Source: an uncultured Granulosicoccaceae bacterium (GTDB lineage: Bacteria; Pseudomonadota; Gammaproteobacteria; CALCKW01). From it: a stretch of 52,678 nt of DNA. Below, one piece after another: positions 1 to 7,853 of this stretch. The stretch is taken from assembly GCA_937925815.1 (NCBI GenBank), contig CALAMQ010000028.1, forward strand, positions 1 through 52,678, given 5' to 3'. The number at the start of each line of letters is the position of its first letter. Position 1 is the stretch's first letter. The notes under the pieces are model-generated. The model had not been told where the DNA came from, did no database searches, and saw only the letters and a list, made by a program, of their open reading frames with translations. The position numbers were made by a program, and so were the translations under genes.

Positions 1-423
1 GTTGACGCCGGACTGGTGCCATTTGAAGTCGCCATCCCTCTTGGCTTGGCCGACCTCACTTCTGCGTCGGTCGAATTGCACGACGGTGCGCGCTTTGGGA
101 CCGCGACGTTCTTGTTCGCCATGAACAAAGCGAGCTACGACAGCTTACCCGACGATCTCAAGAAAGTGATTGATGACAACTCAGGCGCTGCACTTGCAGC
201 CAATATGGGCGATGCGTGGAATAACATCGAGCCTATCGGCATCAAGCGCGCTGTGGACGCTGGCAACAGGGTCACACAACTCTCCGCTGAGGCAACAGCC
301 GAGTTCGACGCAGCCTTTGGCGCCACCGTTGAGCGCTGGGTGAGTGAAGCCTCAGGCAGCGGCATCGACGCCGAGACCCTGTTGGACAATGCTCGCGCCG
401 CGATTGCAGCCAACACACAGTAA
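1..423 (+). CDS. dctP: TRAP transporter solute-binding protein DctP, C-terminal part (5' end outside window)
   Basis: The reading frame is open from base 1 and ends at 421-423, so only about 140 C-terminal residues are present. The GTG at 16 is internal to the open frame and is unlikely to be the true start. The text fits the C-terminal lobe of a DctP-type periplasmic binding protein: a helix-rich tail with the pattern YDSLPDDLKKVIDDNSG, in which family members describe the last helices that close the ligand cleft. It is followed 13 bases later by dctQ and then dctM, which fixes the family by context. The ligand is probably an aromatic acid, inferred only from the pobA-pca genes downstream in the same operon. 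Confidence 0.85.
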   Translation, partial: VDAGLVPFEVAIPLGLADLTSASVELHDGARFGTATFLFAMNKASYDSLPDDLKKVIDDNSGAALAANMGDAWNNIEPIGIKRAVDAGNRVTQLSAEATAEFDAAFGATVERWVSEASGSGIDAETLLDNARAAIAANTQ

Positions 424-436
424 AGGACGCAGCACC

Positions 437-940
437 GTGCCGGGCAAAACCCTGTTGCAGAACCTGATCCGCACTTGGGCTTTGCTCGGCGGTGCGCTGT
501 TGTTGCTGATTGTGCTGGGAACCGCAGTCAACACCGCCGGCTTCACCGCCAACGCCGTGGCCCGCTTGTGGGGCGGCAGTGTGGCGGGCTTGCCCGGCTA
601 CGAAGACGCAGTGCAAATGCTGATAGGGGTTGCTGCCCTTGCGATGTTTCCCTACGCCCAACTTCACCGCTCACACGCCGCCGTAGATGTCTTTATGCAG
701 CACGCGCCGGGTTGGGCCAACCGTGCAATGGACAGGTTCACCGGCGTTCTGCTCGCAGGTGTGGCGCTGTGGCTCGCCGTCATGTTGATTCAAGGTACCT
801 TGCAGGTACGCGCGGACCGTGTCGAGACGCCTGTACTCGGGTGGCAGGTCTGGGTGTTTATGCCCACAGCGGTTATTTCTTGCGTGCTTTGGGCGCTCGC
901 GGCACTCATGAGTGCGCGCGGCTGTGAGGGTCGAGACTGA
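437..940 (+). CDS. dctQ: TRAP transporter small membrane subunit DctQ
   Basis: The protein is about 167 residues with four hydrophobic segments, the usual size and topology of the small TRAP subunit that bridges binding protein and permease. I chose the GTG at 437 because AAAGGA lies at 423-428, about 8 bases upstream. The longer reading from 344 would overlap dctP and adds a non-membrane extension unlike the family. The first membrane segment begins about ten residues in (TWALLGGALLLLIVLG). The gene overlaps dctM by one base (TGATG at 938-942). Function by family: secondary, ion-driven import across the inner membrane. Confidence 0.88.
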   Translation: MPGKTLLQNLIRTWALLGGALLLLIVLGTAVNTAGFTANAVARLWGGSVAGLPGYEDAVQMLIGVAALAMFPYAQLHRSHAAVDVFMQHAPGWANRAMDRFTGVLLAGVALWLAVMLIQGTLQVRADRVETPVLGWQVWVFMPTAVISCVLWALAALMSARGCEGRD

Positions 941-2322
941 TGGAGCGCGAACTGCTCGGCATCTACGGCCTGGTCGCCTTATTTATCTTGATCATGTTGC
1001 GCGTGCCGGTTGCGCTCGCCATGCTACTGACCGGGGTTGTTGGCACATGGGTGCTGAGCCTGTTGTCCCCTTTTATCAAGTTTGGCCCCTATCTGCTGCA
1101 GTTCAAGACCGCGCTCTGGAATTCAGTCGCCAACTACGACCTGTCTGTAGTGCCGCTGTTTATCTTGATGGGCTTTCTCGCCGCTGAAACCGGCTTGAGC
1201 CGCGACCTCTTCCAGGGGTTGAGCGCACTGACACGCAAAATCAAAGGCGGCGTCGCGATGGCTACCATCCTCGCCTGCGCGGGTTTTGGTGCGGTCAGCG
1301 GGTCTTCCATCGCCACCGCCTCAACCATGAGCCGAGTTGCGCTGCCTGAACTTCGCCGCCTCAAATACCACGAGGGACTCTCCACTGGCGTGCTGGCCGC
1401 TGGCGGCACACTCGGCATCCTCATCCCGCCCTCCGTGGCACTGGTGATATACGCGATCGTGGTCGAAGCGCCTATCATCGATATGTTTCAAGCGGCGGTT
1501 GTGCCGGGCATTCTGGCTGTGATCTGCTTTTTGGCGGTGATTCACTGGCGCGTGAAGCGCAATCCGGCACTCGCGCCAGCACAACCGCCAATGAGCGACG
1601 CAGCGCGACAGCAAGCAATCCGACGTTTGTTGCCGGTTGCCACAATCTTTGGCTCGATTATTCTCGGCTTGGGCATGGGACTGTTCACCCCGACACCGGC
1701 TGCGGCAATTGGTGTCTTTCTGATTCTTGCTTACGGGCTTGTATTGAGGTTCGTATCCAACGACGGTTTAACCCTTGCGCGTTTGAAATCAGCCTTGCTG
1801 GCAACCGCCAAGACCGCCTCGATGATTTACTTCATCCTCTTCTCAGCAGATATTCTCAAGGGCTTCTTTGCTCGCACGGGATTGCCAGCCGCACTGAGCG
1901 ACTGGGCCGCGGTGTCGGCACTTGACCCCTATTTCATCCTCGTGGCGATGTTGATCATTCTGATTGTCCTCGGGTGTTTTATGGAGAGCCTGTCGATGAT
2001 TCTGGTCATCGTGCCGTTCTTCTGGCCGGTGTTGATCGAGCTCAACGGCGGCGACTACATCAGTTCTGACAGCGCCGCTTTTGGCATGAGCAACGATGAG
2101 CTCCGCATCTGGTTCGGGATACTCGCATTGATTGTGGTCGAGCTCGGATTGATCACCCCGCCGGTCGGGCTCAATGTCTTTGTGATCAAGTCGTTTTCGC
2201 CCGACACCTCATTGGCCACCATCTTCCGTGGCGTTGCGCCTTTTTTCACCATTGAATTATTTCGCGTTAGTATCCTGATTTTACTGCCCGTTCTCTCACT
2301 CTATCTCCCCCGATTACTGTAG
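940..2322 (+). CDS. dctM: TRAP transporter large permease subunit DctM
   Basis: A 460-residue, strongly hydrophobic protein with about 12 membrane segments and typical DctM signatures, including the glycine/serine-rich loop GFGAVSGSSIATASTMS around residues 110-125 and a second matching half with GLITPPVGLN near the C-terminus. This subunit forms the ion-coupled transport channel. The ATG at 940 overlaps the dctQ stop. The next gene, pobA, starts 10 bases after its stop, so the transporter and the aromatic pathway are probably co-transcribed. Confidence 0.95.
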   Translation: MERELLGIYGLVALFILIMLRVPVALAMLLTGVVGTWVLSLLSPFIKFGPYLLQFKTALWNSVANYDLSVVPLFILMGFLAAETGLSRDLFQGLSALTRKIKGGVAMATILACAGFGAVSGSSIATASTMSRVALPELRRLKYHEGLSTGVLAAGGTLGILIPPSVALVIYAIVVEAPIIDMFQAAVVPGILAVICFLAVIHWRVKRNPALAPAQPPMSDAARQQAIRRLLPVATIFGSIILGLGMGLFTPTPAAAIGVFLILAYGLVLRFVSNDGLTLARLKSALLATAKTASMIYFILFSADILKGFFARTGLPAALSDWAAVSALDPYFILVAMLIILIVLGCFMESLSMILVIVPFFWPVLIELNGGDYISSDSAAFGMSNDELRIWFGILALIVVELGLITPPVGLNVFVIKSFSPDTSLATIFRGVAPFFTIELFRVSILILLPVLSLYLPRLL

Positions 2323-2332
2323 GCATCAATCC

Positions 2333-3517
2333 GTGTCAAAGACTCACAAAACGCAAGTGTGCATCATCGGTGCTGGCCCAAGCGGCCTGTTGCTTGCGCA
2401 GACACTCGCCAATGCCGGAATCGATTCAATCGTGCTCGACCGCAAAGACCGCGCATACATCGAAGGCCGTGTACGCGCCGGCGTGCTCGAGCAGGGCTCA
2501 GTTGACGCATTGATCGACGCTGGCGTCTCGTCTCGTTTACAAGCCGAGGGCATACCCCACGGGGGATTTGATCTCGCCTTTGGCGGTGTGCGACACCGCA
2601 TTGACCTCGAGGGTCTGACAGGCAAATCCGTGACAGTGTACGGCCAAACGGAAGTGACCAAGGACTTGTTCGACGCCCGATTTGGCCAAGGGCAATCGTT
2701 TTTTTTTAACGTCGAAGACGTTAGGCCCTCTGATCTCAAGGAGAGCAAACCCAAGGTCCATTTTCAGCATGAGGGCTGCTCAATTACGGTTGAATGCGAC
2801 TATATCGCAGGCTGCGACGGCTTCCACGGCGTCTCGCGCCAAGCCATTCCCGCTGACGTGATCAACACCTTTGAGCGGGTCTATCCCTTCGGCTGGCTTG
2901 GCATCCTTGTCGAGCGACCGCCCGTCAACCACGAGCTCATCTACGCCAACCATGAGCGCGGTTTTGCGCTCGCGTCCATGCGCTCAGCCACCCGCAGCCG
3001 ATACTATATTCAGTGCAAGCTAGAAGACGATCTAATCGACTGGTCCGATGATCGGTTCTGGGGGGAGCTAGCGGAACGGCTCGGGCCAGAAACCGCCGCT
3101 TGCTTGCAGACTGGTCCGTCATTTGAGAAGTCGATTGCACCACTGCGCTCTTTTGTCACTGAGCCCATGCGCTACGGCAATCTCTTTCTCGCAGGAGACG
3201 CAGCCCACATCGTGCCGCCAACCGGTGCCAAGGGCCTAAATCTCGCCATCGCCGATATCAGGCTTCTCTCGCGTGCGCTCATTGAACACTACAATTCTGG
3301 AAACGACTCACACCTCGATACCTACAGCCACACAGTCTTAAAGCGAGTCTGGAAAGTTGAACGGTTTTCGTGGCAACTGTCCAACTTGATGCACCAGTTT
3401 CCACACCACACACCCTTTGAGAAACACATGCAACGCGCGGAATTTGATTACATTGCGTCATCCGAAGCTGCATCCACGGCGATAGCCGAAAACTATGTCG
3501 GCCTGCCGCTGGAGTGA
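2333..3517 (+). CDS. pobA: 4-hydroxybenzoate 3-monooxygenase PobA
   Basis: A cytoplasmic FAD enzyme that hydroxylates 4-hydroxybenzoate to protocatechuate using NAD(P)H and oxygen. At 394 residues it matches the usual PobA length. Visible motifs are the dinucleotide-binding GAGPSGLLLAQ near residue 13, the DG motif in CDYIAGCDGFHG, and the GD motif GDAAHIVPPTGAKGLN near residue 285. The family's substrate-binding YGQTEVTKDL stretch is also present. The start is GTG at 2333. The gene sits between the TRAP transporter and the pca genes, supplying protocatechuate to PcaHG. Confidence 0.96.
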   Translation: MSKTHKTQVCIIGAGPSGLLLAQTLANAGIDSIVLDRKDRAYIEGRVRAGVLEQGSVDALIDAGVSSRLQAEGIPHGGFDLAFGGVRHRIDLEGLTGKSVTVYGQTEVTKDLFDARFGQGQSFFFNVEDVRPSDLKESKPKVHFQHEGCSITVECDYIAGCDGFHGVSRQAIPADVINTFERVYPFGWLGILVERPPVNHELIYANHERGFALASMRSATRSRYYIQCKLEDDLIDWSDDRFWGELAERLGPETAACLQTGPSFEKSIAPLRSFVTEPMRYGNLFLAGDAAHIVPPTGAKGLNLAIADIRLLSRALIEHYNSGNDSHLDTYSHTVLKRVWKVERFSWQLSNLMHQFPHHTPFEKHMQRAEFDYIASSEAASTAIAENYVGLPLE

Positions 3518-3521
3518 CCCC

Positions 3522-4670
3522 ATGAACGTCATCAACATCAACGGCGCGCACATCGCATACCGACATCGAAAGGGTCTTGGCTGCACGCTGGTGTTTGCCA
3601 ACTCACTCGGCAGTGACCAGAGCCTGTGGGACGACGTCATCGACGCGCTGCCCACAGGCTACGGCGTATTGACTTACGACTTGCGTGGCCACGGTCTCAG
3701 CGGCGGCCTGACTGACAGCATTGAGGGATTGGCTGAGGATGTCAGTGCATTACTTGACGCGCTGTCGCTAACCGACGTGGTGTTTTGCGGTGTATCCATT
3801 GGCGGCATGATTGGACAAGTGCTCGCGGCCAACCGCCCCGACGTCGTGCGCGCCGCCATCTTATGCAACACCGACTCCCAAATCGGAACCGCTGCCCGCT
3901 GGCAGGATCGCATCAGTGCCATTGAAGAAAAGGGTGTCGCCGGCATCGCTGACAGCATCGTGGACAATTGGTTTGGACCGGATTATCAGGCACAGTCTGA
4001 ACGCCTTGCCTTGCACAGAAACATGGTTGCCAGGACGCCAGACAGCGCTTACATCGCAGCCTGCCATGCCATTTCACGCGCTGACTTGCACTCCGCTGCC
4101 ACCTCTATCACCGTTCCGGTGCACTGCGTGGGCGGCAGTCACGATAAATCAGTCCCAGCTCAAAATGTACAGGAGCTGGCAGCCCGAATCAGTGGCGCCT
4201 CAGTCACCATACTCGACGGGGTTGGCCATTTGCCAAGTCTGGAGGCGCCAACGGCCTTGGCGGAATTGATTGAATCTGTCGCCATAGAGCATGAAGCACG
4301 CGACGGCATGTCAGTCCGGGAGACTGTGCTCGGCAAGGCACACGTTGCGCGCGCCAACGCCTCTACGACGGCGCTGGACGAGGCCTTTCAAGCGTTGATC
4401 ACCGAGGCGGCCTGGGGACGCGTTTGGGGCAGCCCAGGTATCGCTGCGCGGGAGAGGTCAATGCTGACGCTGGCGCTGCTCGCCGCCACCGGTAACTTTG
4501 ACGAAATCCCCATGCACGTGCGTGCCTGCGCACGTACAGGCGCGAGTGAGCGTGATATGGCCGAAGCGTTTCAGCACGTCGCAATTTACGCAGGCGTACC
4601 CCGCGCCAACCACGCATTGAAACTCACAAAGCGTGTTCTCGCCGAAGACGGGGCCGACAACTGTGAATGA
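3522..4670 (+). CDS. pcaL: PcaL: beta-ketoadipate enol-lactonase / 4-carboxymuconolactone decarboxylase fusion
   Basis: A 382-residue fusion. Residues 1 to about 255 are an alpha/beta hydrolase (PcaD) with the nucleophile elbow GVSIGG (Ser92), an HDKSVP segment and a late GVGHLPSLEAP histidine. From about residue 262 to the end it is a carboxymuconolactone decarboxylase (PcaC) with the characteristic REXSMLTLALLAATGNFDEIPMH-type helix pair. It carries out the two steps after PcaB, giving beta-ketoadipate. I chose ATG 3522, just after the pobA stop with GGAG at 3511-3514; the frame extends upstream into pobA without support. Domain order D-C is as in described actinobacterial PcaL proteins. 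Confidence 0.93.
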   Translation: MNVININGAHIAYRHRKGLGCTLVFANSLGSDQSLWDDVIDALPTGYGVLTYDLRGHGLSGGLTDSIEGLAEDVSALLDALSLTDVVFCGVSIGGMIGQVLAANRPDVVRAAILCNTDSQIGTAARWQDRISAIEEKGVAGIADSIVDNWFGPDYQAQSERLALHRNMVARTPDSAYIAACHAISRADLHSAATSITVPVHCVGGSHDKSVPAQNVQELAARISGASVTILDGVGHLPSLEAPTALAELIESVAIEHEARDGMSVRETVLGKAHVARANASTTALDEAFQALITEAAWGRVWGSPGIAARERSMLTLALLAATGNFDEIPMHVRACARTGASERDMAEAFQHVAIYAGVPRANHALKLTKRVLAEDGADNCE

Positions 4671-5388
4671 CAATCCTTTTGCACCACGCGATCTCGCGTG
4701 GCACCCACCGGCTTACTTTGAAGCCTACCGGTCGACTCACCACCGCTCGCCGCGGCACGCGCCATTGCACATGCCGCAGACACAAACGGAATTGACCGGC
4801 CCGGTCTTTGGGCACAACGTGATTGAACCACTCGACGCAGATCTTATTTGCAACTACGCAACCCCTGGCGAGAGCGCGCACGGCTCGCGCATCTTGGTGC
4901 ACGGCACATTACAAGATGAGACCGGTCGCCTGCTGCCCGGAAAGTTGATCGAAATGTGGCAAGCCAATGCCGGTGGGCGATACCGCCATGTCAGAGACGG
5001 CTACCTCGCCCCGATCGACGACAACTTCGGCGGCTGTGGTCGGTGCTTGACTGATGACAACGGCCGCTACAGCTTTCGCACCATCTTGCCCGGCCCATAC
5101 CCTTGGCCCAATGGCGGCAACGACTGGCGCCCTGCCCACATCCATTTCTCAGTCTTTGGAGAGGGCTTTGCTCAACGCCTGATTACGCAGATGTACTTTG
5201 AGGGCGACCCCCACATTGCGTCCTGCCCCATCGTTCAGTCGATCCCCGACAAAAAAGCCATCGAGCGCTTGGTCGCACGATTGGACATGGACAACACGGT
5301 ACCGATGGATATACGGGCGTACCGTTTCGATATCGTCCTGCGCGGGCGACACGCAACCGTCTTTGAAAATAAGTTAGAGGGCTTGTGA
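4663..5388 (+). CDS. pcaH: Protocatechuate 3,4-dioxygenase beta subunit PcaH
   Basis: The catalytic subunit of the non-heme Fe(III) intradiol dioxygenase that opens protocatechuate to 3-carboxy-cis,cis-muconate. Read from GTG 4663 it has 241 residues, close to the pseudomonad PcaH. The four iron ligands are visible at Tyr107 (GGRYRHVRD), Tyr146 (PGPYPWPN), His159 and His161 (WRPAHIHF), one residue off the classical numbering. The start overlaps the pcaL end by 8 bases; an upstream ATG at 4633 is inside pcaL and less likely. It is followed directly by pcaG with a one-base overlap. Confidence 0.95.
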   Translation: MNDNPFAPRDLAWHPPAYFEAYRSTHHRSPRHAPLHMPQTQTELTGPVFGHNVIEPLDADLICNYATPGESAHGSRILVHGTLQDETGRLLPGKLIEMWQANAGGRYRHVRDGYLAPIDDNFGGCGRCLTDDNGRYSFRTILPGPYPWPNGGNDWRPAHIHFSVFGEGFAQRLITQMYFEGDPHIASCPIVQSIPDKKAIERLVARLDMDNTVPMDIRAYRFDIVLRGRHATVFENKLEGL

Positions 5389-5942
5389 TGACCACATTGA
5401 AGGAGAGCCCTTCCCAGACGGCTGGCCCCTACGTCCACATTGGTTGCACACCGCATCAAGCGGGGTTAGCTCGCCGGCAGACCGGTGCAACGTTGGGCAC
5501 GAACATGGTCACAGGCAATCCCCGCGGCCAACAGATCACCCTCGACATCACGGTTCTGGACGGAACGGACCAGCCGGTTGGCGACGCGATGGTGGAAATT
5601 TGGCAAGCCGGACCCGATGGCGAATTCAATTCAACTGAGGGCTTTTCCAACTGGGGCCGACAGGCTGCTGACTTTAATACAGGTCTGGTTCGATTCTTGA
5701 CGCTAAAACCAGGGGCGGTCTCAGGTCAGGCACCGCATGTTTTGGTCTGGATCGCCGCGCGCGGAATCAACCTCGCTTTAACCACCCGGATCTATTTCCC
5801 GGATGAGGACAACCGCATCGATCCAACGACAGCGTTGGCAGGCGAACGCGCGCACACGCTGATCGCCGAGGCCACCGACGCGGGATACAGCCATACTGTG
5901 CGTTTACAAGGCAAGAACGAAACGGTGTTTTTCGATGTCTGA
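5388..5942 (+). CDS. pcaG: Protocatechuate 3,4-dioxygenase alpha subunit PcaG
   Basis: The non-catalytic partner of PcaH, 184 residues, sharing the intradiol-dioxygenase beta-sandwich (VEIWQAGPDGEF, then GQAPHVLVWI) but lacking the paired histidines of the iron site, as expected for the alpha chain. The beginning, ESPSQTAGPYVHIG, is typical of PcaG. ATG 5388 overlaps the pcaH TGA in a TGATG arrangement. A GTG at 5385 is one codon earlier and cannot be excluded. The end overlaps the next gene by 8 bases. Confidence 0.94.
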   Translation: MTTLKESPSQTAGPYVHIGCTPHQAGLARRQTGATLGTNMVTGNPRGQQITLDITVLDGTDQPVGDAMVEIWQAGPDGEFNSTEGFSNWGRQAADFNTGLVRFLTLKPGAVSGQAPHVLVWIAARGINLALTTRIYFPDEDNRIDPTTALAGERAHTLIAEATDAGYSHTVRLQGKNETVFFDV

Positions 5943-6777
5943 TATCGCGGGCAAGCCCTGCATTCTGTGTTGCGCAATCACGGGCTCTCTACCAACTAAG
6001 GCAAACAACCCCGCGGTCCCAATCAGTGTCTCCGAGCAAGTCGAGAGCAGCCACGCGGCGGTTGAGGCAGGCGCCTCGATCATTCACGCCCACGTGCGCA
6101 ACGACGATCAAACGCCGAGCAGTGATCCCGACAAATTCGCAGCCCTCAAAGCCGGCTTGGAGAAGCACTGCCCTGGTGTGATCATTCAATTTTCCACTGG
6201 TGGGCGCTCTGGCGCTGGGCGCGAGCGCGGTGGCATGTTAGCGCTCAAGCCGGACATGGCATCGCTTTCGGTGGGTTCAAATAATTTTCCAACGCGCGTC
6301 TATGAGAACCCACCGGACCTTGTCGCGTGGCTTGCCGGTGAGATGAAGAGCCACGAGATCACCCCAGAAGTTGAGGCCTTCGATCTGAGCCATATTCTGC
6401 AGGCTATTGCCCTGTCGAGCAGCGGCGCACTACACGGGACGCTCTACGTGCAATTTGTCATGGGCGTAAAGAACGCCATGCCGGCGGACAAAGCCGTATT
6501 CGACTTCTACGTTCAGACCATGCAAAGCCGGGCGCCGGAGGCACTCTGGTGTGCTGCGGGCATCGGCGCGAACCAGCTGACCGTCAATGAATGGGCGATT
6601 GCCGCGGGCGGCCACACCCGCGCCGGGCTCGAAGACAACGTGCGGCTCGACAAGCACACACTGGCACCGTCTAACGCCGCCTTGATCACACGTGCAGCAC
6701 AGATCTGCGAACGCCACAAGCGCCCGGTCGCCTCCATCGCCGAGGCCCGCGCGATGCTCGGCTTGCGCGCCGCATGA
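5935..6777 (+). CDS. BKACE-family (DUF849) beta-keto acid cleavage enzyme, probably acting on beta-ketoadipate
   Basis: A 280-residue TIM-barrel protein of the beta-keto acid cleavage enzyme family, whose founding member is 3-keto-5-aminohexanoate cleavage enzyme. The zinc-site pair is visible as HAHVR (His51, His53). The family's IQFSTGGR and GGHTRAGLEDN segments are also present. Known members convert a beta-keto acid plus acetyl-CoA to acetoacetate plus a new acyl-CoA. Between pcaG and pcaB, with no pcaI, pcaJ or pcaF in the window, I infer beta-ketoadipate as substrate, giving succinyl-CoA and acetoacetate. It overlaps both neighbours (8 bases with pcaG, 4 with pcaB). Confidence 0.85.
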   Translation: MSDIAGKPCILCCAITGSLPTKANNPAVPISVSEQVESSHAAVEAGASIIHAHVRNDDQTPSSDPDKFAALKAGLEKHCPGVIIQFSTGGRSGAGRERGGMLALKPDMASLSVGSNNFPTRVYENPPDLVAWLAGEMKSHEITPEVEAFDLSHILQAIALSSSGALHGTLYVQFVMGVKNAMPADKAVFDFYVQTMQSRAPEALWCAAGIGANQLTVNEWAIAAGGHTRAGLEDNVRLDKHTLAPSNAALITRAAQICERHKRPVASIAEARAMLGLRAA

Positions 6778-7820
6778 TATTCGCGAGCAATCACCCCTGG
6801 TTGGGCGGCCTGTTCACTGACGCCGAGTTAGATGAGATTTTTGCACCAACTCTAGAGATTGACCGTCTGCTGCGTGTTGAAGCCGCTTGGACCCGGGCCC
6901 TTGGCGACGTGGAGAACAACCCCGGAGCCGACGCGATCGCCAAAAAAATTGAATCATCTGTTGTCGCACCGTCTGAACTTGAACGTGGATTTGCAAAAGA
7001 CGGTGTCCCGATTCCGGCACTGGTGGCACACCTCAAAACTGCGCTCGGGGACGAGGCGGCACACTGGATTCACCGTGGATTGACATCGCAAGACGTGATC
7101 GACACAGCACTCATGCTGACACTGGCAGACGTCATTGCGTTGTTCTCAAAACGGTTGGTTCACCTCGACAACCAACTCCAGCAATTGCAATCAGAATATG
7201 GGAGCGCGCGCCTAACAGCCTTTACACGAATGCAACCAGCACTCGAGACCAACGCAAATACGGTTGTGGGCCATTGGCGTAAGCAGATCACGCCATTGTA
7301 CGAAGAGCTGCAACAAGCAGCGAATCACACCAAGAACATTCAATGGGGCGGCCCAATTGGGCAACGCAGCCACCCAAAAGCAGAGGCATTGGGTCCGTGT
7401 TTTGCGCAACTACTGGGGCTCCGTGACCCGGGACATGCATGGCATACTGACCGGCGCTGCATCAGCCACGTGGCACACTCCCTGACGGGCATTACGGTTG
7501 CAACTGGCAAGTTGGGCGAAGACGTAGCGCTGATGGCAAGCCTTGGACCGGCAAACATCACACTGCGTGGTGGCGAGTCATCGGCGATGCCACACAAAAA
7601 CAACCCGGTGACAGCCGAAGCCTTGATAACACTGTCTGATTTGGCCGCCACGCTGCACGGTGGGATGTTGCGTTCAGCGAGGCACGAGGGATTTCGCTCG
7701 GGACAGGCGTGGACTCTAGAGTGGTTGGTACTGCCTCAGCTGTGCCACGCAGCCGGTGCCAGTTTGCTACTCGCCCGTGAGTTGCTCGGCAAAATAGACC
7801 AGATTGGCCAAGCTGACTGA
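6774..7820 (+). CDS. pcaB: 3-carboxy-cis,cis-muconate cycloisomerase PcaB
   Basis: A member of the fumarase/aspartase superfamily that lactonises 3-carboxymuconate to 4-carboxymuconolactone. The superfamily signature GGESSAMPHKNNPVTAE lies near residues 263-279, and the conserved LTSQDVIDTA segment near residue 104. At 348 residues it is shorter than the roughly 450-residue pseudomonad enzyme but within the range of the compact PcaB forms. ATG 6774 overlaps the BKACE stop by 4 bases (ATGA). It is the last gene of the operon; the next gene is convergent, 33 bases away, with no clear terminator hairpin between them. Confidence 0.93.
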   Translation: MIFASNHPWLGGLFTDAELDEIFAPTLEIDRLLRVEAAWTRALGDVENNPGADAIAKKIESSVVAPSELERGFAKDGVPIPALVAHLKTALGDEAAHWIHRGLTSQDVIDTALMLTLADVIALFSKRLVHLDNQLQQLQSEYGSARLTAFTRMQPALETNANTVVGHWRKQITPLYEELQQAANHTKNIQWGGPIGQRSHPKAEALGPCFAQLLGLRDPGHAWHTDRRCISHVAHSLTGITVATGKLGEDVALMASLGPANITLRGGESSAMPHKNNPVTAEALITLSDLAATLHGGMLRSARHEGFRSGQAWTLEWLVLPQLCHAAGASLLLARELLGKIDQIGQAD

Positions 7821-7853
7821 ACGACGATTTCGCTCAGCCAGCAGGATCCAGCA

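Noticed and set aside
344-436. Longer start for dctQ
   Set aside because: It would overlap the dctP end by 80 bases and add a polar stretch before the first membrane helix; GTG 437 has a good ribosome site.
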